The notes under the pieces were generated by a model. The model searched no databases. It worked only from the letters and a program-made list of their open reading frames with translations, and had not been told where the DNA came from. The position numbers and the translations under genes were made by a program. 64,000 nucleotides of DNA from Thioclava arctica (lineage in GTDB: Bacteria > Pseudomonadota > Alphaproteobacteria > Rhodobacterales > Rhodobacteraceae): positions 62,001 to 126,000 of the forward strand of contig NZ_JBFRYC010000005.1 in the NCBI RefSeq assembly GCF_040892615.1, read 5' to 3'. Shown here piece after piece: positions 24,809 to 32,876 of the stretch; the first letter of the stretch is position 1, and each line of letters begins with the position of its first letter.

Positions 24809-26329
24809 TTACTCGCCGACCTTTTTAATGCGACCGTCCAGCTTGGTCGTCACGGTGCCGTTCTTCTCGATATAGGTCATCACGTCATTGGCCATCAGAT
24901 TGCCATTGCCCGCATTCACGATCACCTTGCCACCGCCAAGTGCGGTGTAGCCATCGCCGCCACCCAGCATGTAATCGTTGGTCGCGACCTTATAGACCTT
25001 GTTCGGATCAAGCGCTTGACCGCCGATCGTCACCGAGGCCACACGCGACCCCGCAGGTGCACTCGGGTCATAGACCACATCCATGCCCGCGACTTGCGGG
25101 AAGCGGCCTGCGCCCTTTTCGACCTGGCTGAAGCCATTCTCAAGCGCAGAAAGCAACTGCGAGCCCGGAATCTCGGTCACGACGGTTTTGTTGCCAAAGG
25201 GCAGCTCGGTCATCACATCTTTGCGCGTCAGCTTGTGGCCCGCGTCATAGGTTGTGTCGCCGCGAATGCCGCCGCCATTGATCAGCGTCACATCGGCCTT
25301 GGTCGCATCGCGCAACGCATCGGCAATCAGATCGCCCATCGCGCTTTCTTGCGAGCGCACGACGTTGCGCCGCGAATCCAGCGGTCCCTCAGACGTGCCG
25401 ATCACCTGTCCCAGATTGTCATCAAGCTGCTTCTTGAACCCGTCAACAAGTTGCATCGACTCCGGGTCGGGCGTCACATCGGCAGTGTCGATCCAGCGGA
25501 AGGAGGGCGTCCAGCTGATTTTACGTTTGCCGTCTTTCTCAGACACATCAACCGTCAGATCGAGCGGCTGCAGGTAGCGTGCGTCAATCGAAGTTTCGAC
25601 ATAGGCGGTGATCCCGTCATAAAACATCGCGTTGAGGTGATCGTCGCCCGACATGATGACATCGAAATCCTGGCTCGCGATCAGTTTGCGGTCATTGCTC
25701 TGATCGGTCTGAACCACGCCGATCACCAGATCCGCCCCGTCCTCGCGGGCTTTCTTGGCAGCCGCAATGGCGGTGTCGACGGTGGGTTCAAAGACCAGAT
25801 CGCCGGAATTGGCGACCTCGGGGGTGGTGTCTTGCGCGACCGGGATCAGCGCGACTTTCAGGCCGCCGATCTCTTTGGTCATCACCCCGCCAAGCCCCTT
25901 GATCGGCGAGCCATCGGCCTGCGTGATATTGATCGCGGCCCAAGGATATTTCGATCCCGCCATCTTCTGTTCGAAATTGGCCGGTCCGAAATCAAACTCG
26001 TGGTTGCCCGGCACCGCGATATCGAAGGGCACGAGATTGGTCAGATCAATCGTATTTTGCCCCTCGTCGATGCCGGAAAGCAGCGAAGGCGACAGCATGT
26101 CACCGTCAAAAACGTAAAGCGTGTTTGGATTGTCGGCGCGCTCTTTCTTGGCCACTGCGTTGAGGCGTGCGAAACCGCCGCGCTGGCCATCCCCGTCGAA
26201 ATTATAGATGTCACCGACGCCAAGGATGGTCAGCTTGACGGTTTCGGCGCGCGCGGGTGCGGTGCCCATCAGGCAAAGGGTGGCGGCCCCCAGCATCAGG
26301 CTGGCGAGGTGGCGCTTGGTTCGGGTCAT
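24809..26329 (-). CDS. Periplasmic 5'-nucleotidase / metallophosphatase (UshA-like)
   Basis: The 506-residue protein has a cleavable signal peptide (about 28 residues, ending in ARA), then the two-domain layout of UshA-type nucleotidases. The metal motifs include DGDMLSP, PGNHEFDFG, a central SGDDHLN, and the C-terminal nucleotide-binding segments FGNKTVVTEIPGSQL and NDYMLGGGDGYTAL. The first metal motif reads GVGDIYNFD, so a Tyr stands where UshA has the His of DxH. This variant may shift metal or substrate preference. Likely role: extracytoplasmic dephosphorylation of nucleotides for phosphate and nucleoside uptake. A good AAGGAG site precedes the ATG and a strong terminator follows. Confidence 0.88.
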   Translation of the reverse strand: MTRTKRHLASLMLGAATLCLMGTAPARAETVKLTILGVGDIYNFDGDGQRGGFARLNAVAKKERADNPNTLYVFDGDMLSPSLLSGIDEGQNTIDLTNLVPFDIAVPGNHEFDFGPANFEQKMAGSKYPWAAINITQADGSPIKGLGGVMTKEIGGLKVALIPVAQDTTPEVANSGDLVFEPTVDTAIAAAKKAREDGADLVIGVVQTDQSNDRKLIASQDFDVIMSGDDHLNAMFYDGITAYVETSIDARYLQPLDLTVDVSEKDGKRKISWTPSFRWIDTADVTPDPESMQLVDGFKKQLDDNLGQVIGTSEGPLDSRRNVVRSQESAMGDLIADALRDATKADVTLINGGGIRGDTTYDAGHKLTRKDVMTELPFGNKTVVTEIPGSQLLSALENGFSQVEKGAGRFPQVAGMDVVYDPSAPAGSRVASVTIGGQALDPNKVYKVATNDYMLGGGDGYTALGGGKVIVNAGNGNLMANDVMTYIEKNGTVTTKLDGRIKKVGE

Positions 26330-26456
26330 ATTGGACTCCTTGAAATTGATATTTGTTGGTTAGCCCGCTTGGTTGGGGCTGTGACTTGATCAGACGCCAG
26401 ACTGAAAAATCTGGCAAGCATTTCACTAGCCGTCATGGATGACGGCGGCGTGTCGA

Positions 26457-27929
26457 TTACTCCTCCCAATAAACCGCCGTCAGATCATTCGCCTGCGTGG
26501 GCGCGTTTTCCCACAAGCCTTCGATCTTGGCATTCGCCACGCCGATCTTGGGCAGTTGGAACAAGAACCCATTGGCGTAATCCTGCGCCAAAATGCGCTG
26601 GGCGTCTTGCAACAATTCGGTGCGCTTGGCCGCGTCCGAGGTTTTCTCCAACTCCGCCATCACCGCATCGAATTTCTCGCTGTGATAGCCGAAATAGTAG
26701 TCGGGCCGGGCGTAGATGCCGATATCCATCGGCTCGGTATGGCTGACGATGGAAAGGTCGTAATCATGGCCCTTGAACACCCGTTCGAGCCAATCGGCCC
26801 ATTCCATGTTGGTGATCTCGGTCTGAATACCCACGGCGGCCAGTTCCGCTTGAATGATCTCGCCCGAGCGGCGCGCGTAAGAGGGCGGCGGTAGCGCGAG
26901 GCGCAGCTTCAGATTGCTTACGCCCGCCTCTTTCAGCAGCGCTTTGGATTTTTCGGGGTCGTAATTCGATAATGCGGTCAGATCGACATAGGCCGGGTTA
27001 TGCGGCGCGAAATGGGTGCCAATCGGCGTGCCATAGCCAAACATCGCACCATCAATCAGGTCTTTGCGGTTGATTGCATGGGCGATAGCCTCACGCACAC
27101 GAATATCGTTGAGCGGTGCGTTGCGCTCGTTCATCGCCAAAATCGTCTCGCCCTCGGTCGAGCCGATGATCAGCTTAAAGCGCGGATCGGATTTGAATTG
27201 CGCTGCCGTTTCGGGCGCGGGATAGTTCGGGAAGGCATCGACATCGCCTGCCATCATCGCCGCGAATGCCGCCGTCGGGTCGGAAATAAAGCGAAACGTC
27301 GCCTCGCGCAGTTTCGGCTGGGGGCCCCAATAGCCCTCATAGGCGCTTAGCGTAATATGATCGCCCTGCGCCCAATCCTTGAACATGAACGGGCCGGTGC
27401 CGATGGGATGGGTGGCGTTTTGATCGGCACTTTCAGGCGCGACCATCACGGCATCGCCCCAAGCCAGCTTGAACGGCAGCGCACCATCGGGGGCCTTGAG
27501 CGTCAGCTTGACCGTCAGCGGATCAAGCGCATCGACGCTTTCGATCCCGGTAAACAGCGCCTTTTGCGCATTCGCGCTATCCTCCGCGCGGGCACGATCA
27601 AGCGAGAATTTCACATCCTCAGCGTCAAAACGCGACCCGTCTTGAAAGGTCACGCCATCTTGTAAATGAAAGGTATAGCTCAGCCCATCGCCGGAAATAT
27701 CCCAGCTTTTGGCCAGGTCTGGTCGGATTGAACCGTCAGGGCCAAACCGTGTCAGACCCTGAAACACATTGGCATAAACCACCTCGTCGATCGCGGCAGC
27801 GGCCCCGGCGGTCGGGTCAAGGTTTGGCGGCTCCAGCACCATGCCCAGCGTGATCGTATCCTTCGCGGCCCAAGCTGTGGTGGCCGATAGCGCAAGCACG
27901 GCAAGGGCAGTAAAAAGGCGCATCTTCAT
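26457..27929 (-). CDS. Peptide-type ABC transporter solute-binding protein (family 5)
   Basis: A 490-residue periplasmic binding protein of SBP family 5 (DppA/OppA). The ATG at 27929 follows GGAG, and the protein starts with a classic signal peptide (MKMRLFTALAVLALSATTAWA). The lobe signature EPPNLDPTAG and the segment IRVREAIAHAINRKDLIDG (18 residues or so in, for the family) are seen. No permease or ATPase gene is adjacent. The binding-protein-less DppBC/ATPase set lies about 4 kb away on the same strand, so it is a candidate partner. The ligand could be a peptide, an opine-like compound or glutathione. Confidence 0.88.
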   Translation of the reverse strand: MKMRLFTALAVLALSATTAWAAKDTITLGMVLEPPNLDPTAGAAAAIDEVVYANVFQGLTRFGPDGSIRPDLAKSWDISGDGLSYTFHLQDGVTFQDGSRFDAEDVKFSLDRARAEDSANAQKALFTGIESVDALDPLTVKLTLKAPDGALPFKLAWGDAVMVAPESADQNATHPIGTGPFMFKDWAQGDHITLSAYEGYWGPQPKLREATFRFISDPTAAFAAMMAGDVDAFPNYPAPETAAQFKSDPRFKLIIGSTEGETILAMNERNAPLNDIRVREAIAHAINRKDLIDGAMFGYGTPIGTHFAPHNPAYVDLTALSNYDPEKSKALLKEAGVSNLKLRLALPPPSYARRSGEIIQAELAAVGIQTEITNMEWADWLERVFKGHDYDLSIVSHTEPMDIGIYARPDYYFGYHSEKFDAVMAELEKTSDAAKRTELLQDAQRILAQDYANGFLFQLPKIGVANAKIEGLWENAPTQANDLTAVYWEE

Positions 27930-28138
27930 GAGGCTCACTCCGATAGCATTGAATCTCCAGATGATCGGCGGGTTTTGCCTCGTGATCAAGTGGCATCACG
28001 GCGGGGCAATCAATCGCGATAGCTCGGGGGGAATTTTCACGCCGCTTTGCCCTGTAACGCCGCGTTGCAGCAATGTTATCTTCCCTCACGGGGTCTGAAC
28101 CGCTAGATATTTGACCCAAAGGCAAGGGAGGATCGACC

Positions 28139-28963
28139 ATGAGTGCCAGCTCAAACACGCGGCAGAAAATGCCCGCAGATATCGTCGCGATGAAGGGCGG
28201 GGCCCCTATCGTGTGCCTGACCGCTTATACCACGCCGATTGCCAAGGTGGTCGATCCACATTGCGATCTGGTGCTGGTGGGCGATTCCGTGGGCATGGTG
28301 CTGCACGGGCTGCCCTCGACCCTTGGCGTCACGATGGAGATGATGGTGATGCACGGGCAGGCAGTGGCGCGAGGTCTGCAAAACGCGCTGATGGTGATCG
28401 ACATGCCCTTTGGCAGCTACGAGGAAAGCCCGCAGCAGGCCTTCGCCAATGCCGCAATCCTGATGGCCGAGACTGGGGCCGGCGCGGTCAAGCTGGAAGG
28501 CGGTCAGCATATGGCCGAAACCATCGCCTTTCTGGTCGCGCGTGGCATTCCGGTGATGGCGCATATCGGGCTGACGCCGCAATCGGTGAACACGCTGGGC
28601 GGCTACAAGGTGCAGGGGCGGGGCGAAGATCGTGCGCGCCTGATCGCAGATGCGCGCGCGGTGGCGGATGCCGGGGCGTTCTCGGTCGTGCTGGAAAAGG
28701 TGCCCCAAGGCTTGGCCGATCAGATCACTGCCGAGATTGCCATTCCCACCGTGGGCATCGGTGCTGGGGCAGGCTGTGACGGACAGGTGCTTGTGGTTGA
28801 CGACATGCTGGGGCTGTTCACCGAGTTCAAACCGAAATTCGTCAAACGCTTTGGCGCGCTGGGCGAGGCTGCCGATCAGGCCGTTTCTGATTATGCCGCC
28901 GAGGTGCGTGCGCGCAGCTTCCCCGGTCCGGAACATGTCTTTGCCGATGAGGTGAAAAAATGA
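28139..28963 (+). CDS. panB: 3-methyl-2-oxobutanoate hydroxymethyltransferase
   Basis: PanB adds a hydroxymethyl group from 5,10-methylene-tetrahydrofolate to alpha-ketoisovalerate, giving ketopantoate, the first step of pantothenate synthesis. The 274 residues show the TIM-barrel family blocks CLTAYTTPIAKVVD, VLVGDSVGMVLHG, DMPFGSYE and GGQHMAETI, and the late GIGAGAGCDGQVLVVDDMLG. A strong GGGAGGA precedes the ATG. The ATGA overlap with panC makes a two-gene operon. Confidence 0.95.
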   Translation: MSASSNTRQKMPADIVAMKGGAPIVCLTAYTTPIAKVVDPHCDLVLVGDSVGMVLHGLPSTLGVTMEMMVMHGQAVARGLQNALMVIDMPFGSYEESPQQAFANAAILMAETGAGAVKLEGGQHMAETIAFLVARGIPVMAHIGLTPQSVNTLGGYKVQGRGEDRARLIADARAVADAGAFSVVLEKVPQGLADQITAEIAIPTVGIGAGAGCDGQVLVVDDMLGLFTEFKPKFVKRFGALGEAADQAVSDYAAEVRARSFPGPEHVFADEVKK

Positions 28964-29799
28964 CCGAAGTCATCCGCAGTGCCGATGAGCTGCGCGAGAA
29001 GGTGGCGGGGTGGAAACGCTCGGGGATGCTGGTGGGCGTGGTGCCGACGATGGGCGCGCTGCATGAGGGGCACCTAAGCCTTGCACGGGCCGCACGCGAA
29101 CAGTCCGACCGCGTGATCGTGACGGTTTTCGTCAATCCGATGCAGTTCAACAATGCCTCGGATCTGGAAAAATACCCCCGCGATGAGGCGCATGATCTGG
29201 CGCTGCTCGATAGCGAGGGCGTCGATGTGCTGTTCGCGCCCGGCGTTGATGAGGTTTACCCGGACGGCTTCGCCACCACCGTCACGGTCAGCGGCATCAC
29301 CGAACCGCTGGAGGGCACGTTTCGCCCCGGTCACTTCGACGGGGTCGCCACGGTCTGTTCAAAACTGTTTGGCATGACGCAGGCAGGGCGCGCGTTTTTT
29401 GGCGAAAAGGACTGGCAGCAATTGCAGGTCGTGCAGCGTTTCGTGCGCGATCTTAACATTCCCGTGCGCATCATCGGCTGCCCCACAATCCGCGAGGAAG
29501 ACGGGCTGGCGATGTCGTCGCGCAATGTGCGCCTCAGCGCGGCGGAGCGTGCCGTCGCACCCGTTTTGCATGCGGTGATGCAAGCGGCCGCGAGTGACAT
29601 GCGCGAGGGCAAGGCGGTGCAAGCGGCGCTGATGGATGCGCAGGCCGCGCTGCTTGAGGCCGGGTTTCGCGATATCGAATATCTGGAATTGCGCACCGTG
29701 GATGGCCTTCGCCCCGCGTCCGATTTGTCACAGCCCGTGCGCATGCTGGTTGCGCTTTGGCTGGCCGATGTGCGCTTGATCGACAATATCGCGGTTTGA
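28960..29799 (+). CDS. panC: Pantothenate synthetase
   Basis: PanC condenses pantoate with beta-alanine using ATP through a pantoyl-adenylate. The 279 residues have the adenylylation motifs PTMGALHEGHLSL (HxGH, about 28-40) and the KMSKS-like MSSRN, together with FVNPMQF and FFGEKDWQQLQ for pantoate and ATP binding. Start overlaps panB (ATGA). A short gap leads to a thioesterase gene that may be read through from this operon. Confidence 0.95.
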   Translation: MTEVIRSADELREKVAGWKRSGMLVGVVPTMGALHEGHLSLARAAREQSDRVIVTVFVNPMQFNNASDLEKYPRDEAHDLALLDSEGVDVLFAPGVDEVYPDGFATTVTVSGITEPLEGTFRPGHFDGVATVCSKLFGMTQAGRAFFGEKDWQQLQVVQRFVRDLNIPVRIIGCPTIREEDGLAMSSRNVRLSAAERAVAPVLHAVMQAAASDMREGKAVQAALMDAQAALLEAGFRDIEYLELRTVDGLRPASDLSQPVRMLVALWLADVRLIDNIAV

Positions 29800-29814
29800 T
29801 CTGAAAGGAATGCC

Positions 29815-30318
29815 ATGACGACCCCGCTAAGCCCGGAAGAACGCAAACAGCTGGAAATGTCGGTGCTGATGACGCCCGATCAGGCGAATTTTTCGGGCAA
29901 AGTGCATGGCGGGGCGTTGCTGGCATGGCTTGATCGCGTGGCCTTCTCGCTCGCCTCGCGCTACTCGCGCCAATATGCGGTGACGCTGAGCGTTGATCAG
30001 GTGACCTTTCAGCAACCGATCAACGTGGGCGAACTGGTGACGTTTCGCGCCAGCGTCAACCATACGGGGCGCACCTCGATGGAGATCGGCATTCGCGTTG
30101 AGGCCGAGAATATCACCGCAGGCACGCGCCGCCACACCAATAGCTGCTATTTCACGATGGTCGCGGTGGATGCGAACGGCAAGCCCGTCGCCGTGCCCAA
30201 GCTGGCTCCCGAGACGCGCGAGGAAAAACACCGCTGGCGCGCGGCGGAACTACGCCGCGAATTGCGCCGGGAATTCGCCGATAAAATGCAGGCTGCAGCG
30301 GATCATAGTGAGGATTGA
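29815..30318 (+). CDS. Acyl-CoA thioesterase (hotdog fold, YciA-like)
   Basis: A 167-residue hotdog-fold thioesterase of the YciA/cytosolic acyl-CoA hydrolase type. The active-site helix reads NFSGKVHGGALLAWLD (about 25-40), with the aspartate as in this family. The strand VTFQQPINVGELV and the NHTGRTSMEIGIRV segment follow. Its substrate chain length cannot be read. It lies 15 bp after panC, with an AAAGGAA ribosome binding site. The 3' end overlaps by 16 bp the convergent unknown gene at 30303. Confidence 0.87.
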   Translation: MTTPLSPEERKQLEMSVLMTPDQANFSGKVHGGALLAWLDRVAFSLASRYSRQYAVTLSVDQVTFQQPINVGELVTFRASVNHTGRTSMEIGIRVEAENITAGTRRHTNSCYFTMVAVDANGKPVAVPKLAPETREEKHRWRAAELRRELRREFADKMQAAADHSED

Positions 30319-30827
30319 GGGCGCAACTCTGCGGGTAGGTGCAACGACAGTGAAAGCATCCCAGGTCCGAAGCGAAACAAGGTGACGCCCCAGCGTTCAG
30401 GCGATCCAGGTTCACCCTGCATCCAGCCAATCGCCATGTCGCCGATGGGGTCGATGTCGTGGCTTTCAGCAAGTCCAATGAGTTCAGGGATACGCGCTCT
30501 AGCAAGGGCCGCCAGTTCCCGCGCCTGCTTGGCGTCGATCGGGGAAAAGAGGTCTTCCACGCTGTAGTCATTGCTATTTTCTGCCAATGAGAAGCGGCTG
30601 AGCGGGTCGATGAAATCCGTATAGTGGAGCGACATCGGTGCTTCGATCAAACCTTGGTGGTCTTCGGGGGCACCATACAGCTTTGGCAGACAGCGCTCTT
30701 CGAACATCGAAAATATCTCGCGAGCTGGATCGCGGCGGCTATGGTGATAGCTTTCGTGCAGCAGATACCCCGCTGGCAAGCCTAGGGCAATTGTCAGCGC
30801 CAGATAGGCGAGGCGTCTGAAATGCAT
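30303..30827 (-). CDS. Hypothetical single-pass membrane or secreted protein
   Basis: A 174-residue protein of unknown function. One N-terminal hydrophobic helix (LAYLALTIALGLPAGYLLHE) anchors or exports it. The rest is soluble, with segments such as SLHYTDFIDPLSRFSLAENS and AKQARELAALARARIPEL and a hydrophobic C-terminal strand GMLSLSLHLP. The ATG at 30827 is preferred. An alternative ATG at 30869 would sit just behind the lpd terminator. Base composition looks less GC-rich than the flanking genes, which may mean a different origin. No family is recognised. Confidence 0.65.
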   Translation of the reverse strand: MHFRRLAYLALTIALGLPAGYLLHESYHHSRRDPAREIFSMFEERCLPKLYGAPEDHQGLIEAPMSLHYTDFIDPLSRFSLAENSNDYSVEDLFSPIDAKQARELAALARARIPELIGLAESHDIDPIGDMAIGWMQGEPGSPERWGVTLFRFGPGMLSLSLHLPAELRPQSSL

Positions 30828-30881
30828 CTTTGGAAATTGGTCCGATCTGTTTCGCTTTGATGCTAGCATCAGTGCCGGAAT

Positions 30882-30908
30882 AAAAAAAGGGCGGCCACTG
30901 GGCCGCCC
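30882..30908 (-). terminator. Rho-independent terminator of lpd (suc-lpd transcript)
   Basis: Read leftward, the 8 bp stem GGGCGGCC/GGCCGCCC with a 4-base loop is followed by seven T. It lies 26 bp after the lpd stop. A weaker TTT on the other strand could give limited bidirectional function. Confidence 0.8.
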
Positions 30909-30933
30909 TTTGTCATCGCTGGAGCCGTGCTGC

Positions 30934-32322
30934 TTACGCGTGAATCGCGCCGTCGCCGCAGGCCAGCGCGGCCTCGCGCACGGCTTCCGAGAAGGTCGGG
31001 TGGGCGTGGCAGGTCAGCGCTACATCCTGTGCCGAGGCGCCGAATTCCATCGCGACGCAGATCTCGTGGATCAAATCGCCCGCGCCGGGGCCGATGATGT
31101 GGCAGCCGAGCACGCGGTCGGTTTCCTTGTCAGCGATCAGCTTTACAAAGCCTTCGCCCTGAAACACTGCCTTGGCGCGCGCATTGCCCATGAACGAGAA
31201 CTTGCCGACCTTATAGGCGCGCCCCTCTTGCTTGAGCGCCTCTTCGGTCAGGCCCACGGAGGCGACCTCGGGGGTGGTGTAGATCACGCCGGGGATCACG
31301 GCGTAATTCACATGGCCATGCTTGCCTGCGATGACCTCGGCGACAGCCATGCCCTCGTCTTCGGCCTTGTGGGCCAGCATCGGGCCAACAACCGCATCGC
31401 CGATGGCGTAGATGCCGGGGATCGAGGTTTTCCAATGATCGTCGATCTTGATCTGACCGCGCGGCAGCAGTTCGACGCCCGCACCCTCAAGACCCAAACC
31501 ATCCGTGTAGGGTTTGCGCCCGGTGGCGACAAGTACGGTCTCTGCGTCGATCGTGGCTTGGCTATCATCCTTGCGCAGCTGGTATTTCACCGTGGCCTTG
31601 CCGTTCTTTACATCCACAGCCTGAACCGCCGCGCCAAGGACGAATTTCAGCCCCTGCTTGGTCAGGATCTTTTGGAAGGAGCGCGCCACTTCACCATCCA
31701 TGCCGGGCGTGATCGCGTCGAGATATTCGACCACCGTCACCTCGGCGCCCAGACGCGCATAGACCGAACCCATCTCAAGCCCGATCACGCCTGCGCCGAT
31801 CACGACCATCGATTTCGGGATCTTGCCAAGCGACAGCGCGCCAGTCGAGGTCACAACGGTCTTCTCGTCGATCTCGATACCGGGCAGCGAGGAGGGCTCG
31901 GAGCCGGTCGCAACCACGATGGATTTGGCGGTGTGAACCTCATCGCCGACCTTGACCTTGCCCGCCTCGGGGATCGAGCCCCACCCCTTGAGCCAGTCGA
32001 CTTTGTTCTTCTTGAACAGGAACTCGATGCCCTTGGTGTTGCCGTCAATCACGTCTTGCTTATAGGCCTGCATCTGTTTCCAGTCGACCGAAGGGGATTT
32101 GCCCTTCAGGCCCATCTTGGCGAAGTTATGCTCGGCTTCGTGCAGCTGGTGGGTGGCGTGCAAAAGCGCCTTGGAGGGGATACAGCCGACATTCAGGCAG
32201 GTGCCACCCAGCGTCTCACGGCCTTCGACCACAGCGGTTTTCAGCCCCAACTGGGCGCAGCGGATGGCGCAGACATAGCCGCCCGGGCCAGCGCCGATAA
32301 CGATCACATCATAATCAGCCAT
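30934..32322 (-). CDS. lpd: Dihydrolipoyl dehydrogenase (E3)
   Basis: E3 reoxidises the dihydrolipoyl groups of 2-oxoacid dehydrogenase complexes and reduces NAD+. The 462 residues have the N-terminal FAD site GAGPGGYV, the redox disulfide C42-C47 (GGTCLNVGCIPSK), the NAD site VIGAGVIGLE (about 177-186), and the dimer-interface catalytic pair H441/E446 (HAHPTFSE). Its place downstream of sucAB and the MAPEG gene indicates it is the E3 of the 2-oxoglutarate dehydrogenase complex, possibly shared with others. It ends at a strong terminator. Confidence 0.95.
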   Translation of the reverse strand: MADYDVIVIGAGPGGYVCAIRCAQLGLKTAVVEGRETLGGTCLNVGCIPSKALLHATHQLHEAEHNFAKMGLKGKSPSVDWKQMQAYKQDVIDGNTKGIEFLFKKNKVDWLKGWGSIPEAGKVKVGDEVHTAKSIVVATGSEPSSLPGIEIDEKTVVTSTGALSLGKIPKSMVVIGAGVIGLEMGSVYARLGAEVTVVEYLDAITPGMDGEVARSFQKILTKQGLKFVLGAAVQAVDVKNGKATVKYQLRKDDSQATIDAETVLVATGRKPYTDGLGLEGAGVELLPRGQIKIDDHWKTSIPGIYAIGDAVVGPMLAHKAEDEGMAVAEVIAGKHGHVNYAVIPGVIYTTPEVASVGLTEEALKQEGRAYKVGKFSFMGNARAKAVFQGEGFVKLIADKETDRVLGCHIIGPGAGDLIHEICVAMEFGASAQDVALTCHAHPTFSEAVREAALACGDGAIHA

Positions 32323-32373
32323 TTTCTTGCTCCTTACGGTTCATTCGAGGGCGCACAAAGGGCGCGCCGGTGT

Positions 32374-32769
32374 TCAGATCAGCGCGGCAATCGCCAGCGC
32401 CAGAGTTGCGAAAAATCCAACGCCCCAGATCAGCGAGCGCCAAGGCACCAGTCCCGCCACATAGGCCGGGATATACAGCAGGCGCGCGATCAGGAAGATC
32501 GCGGAAAACGTGGCCGTGGCCTCGGTGGATTGCCCCGTCAGCCCCACCATCAGCGCGACGGGCGCAAACAGGATCAGACTTTCAAAGGAATTGTTCACCG
32601 AACGCTGCATCCGCGCGCAGCCGGGCGAAAGTGGCTTGGGCGGCGCAGCATCACGCGGAGAGAGCGGGTATTTCGGGCCCAGCTCGCGATTGGCCTTCAC
32701 TGAATAGGCAGCCATCAGGGCCATATGCAGCAGAATTGCGAGTGCAAGGGTGGTGAGTTCGGGGGTCAT
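32374..32769 (-). CDS. MAPEG family membrane protein
   Basis: A 131-residue integral membrane protein with four hydrophobic segments and the MAPEG pattern: a first helix ending in AYSVKANRELGP, then the loop RMQRSVNNSFESLILFAPVAL, and a third helix with LIARLLYIPAYVAG. Family members include microsomal glutathione transferases and eicosanoid enzymes. In bacteria most are of unknown function. It sits between sucB and lpd in the same direction, 51 bp before lpd, and may be part of the suc transcript. Confidence 0.88.
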   Translation of the reverse strand: MTPELTTLALAILLHMALMAAYSVKANRELGPKYPLSPRDAAPPKPLSPGCARMQRSVNNSFESLILFAPVALMVGLTGQSTEATATFSAIFLIARLLYIPAYVAGLVPWRSLIWGVGFFATLALAIAALI

Positions 32770-32795
32770 GGGTCGCTCCCGGTTGAGAGGGCGGA

Positions 32796-32835
32796 CCGGG
32801 GGGCTGCCTGCCCCCCGGACCCCCCGGGGATATTT
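32796..32835 (+). repeat. Dispersed GC-rich hairpin repeat, copy 2
   Basis: Stem CCGGGGGG (32796-32803)/CCCCCCGG (32811-32818), loop CTGCCTG, then the tail ACCCCCCGGGGATATTT. The same hairpin and tail in the reverse orientation occur at 16661-16697. It lies between sucB and the MAPEG gene, without a T-run, so it may act as an mRNA-stabilising or attenuating hairpin inside the suc transcript rather than a full terminator. Confidence 0.55.
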
Positions 32836-32876
32836 CGATCAAGAGGAAGGGCTGAGGGCGGCACCTTCCAGAGGGA

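Noticed and set aside
25016..26389. A 457-codon plus-strand frame opposite the 5'-nucleotidase gene
   Set aside because: Antisense shadow of a clear secreted enzyme; no signal, motif or start site.
30910..32703. A 597-codon open frame on the plus strand, opposite lpd and the MAPEG gene
   Set aside because: It is the antisense of well-identified genes in GC-rich DNA with few stop codons. The translation is rich in His, Arg and Gly, with no family-like motif and no ribosome binding site.
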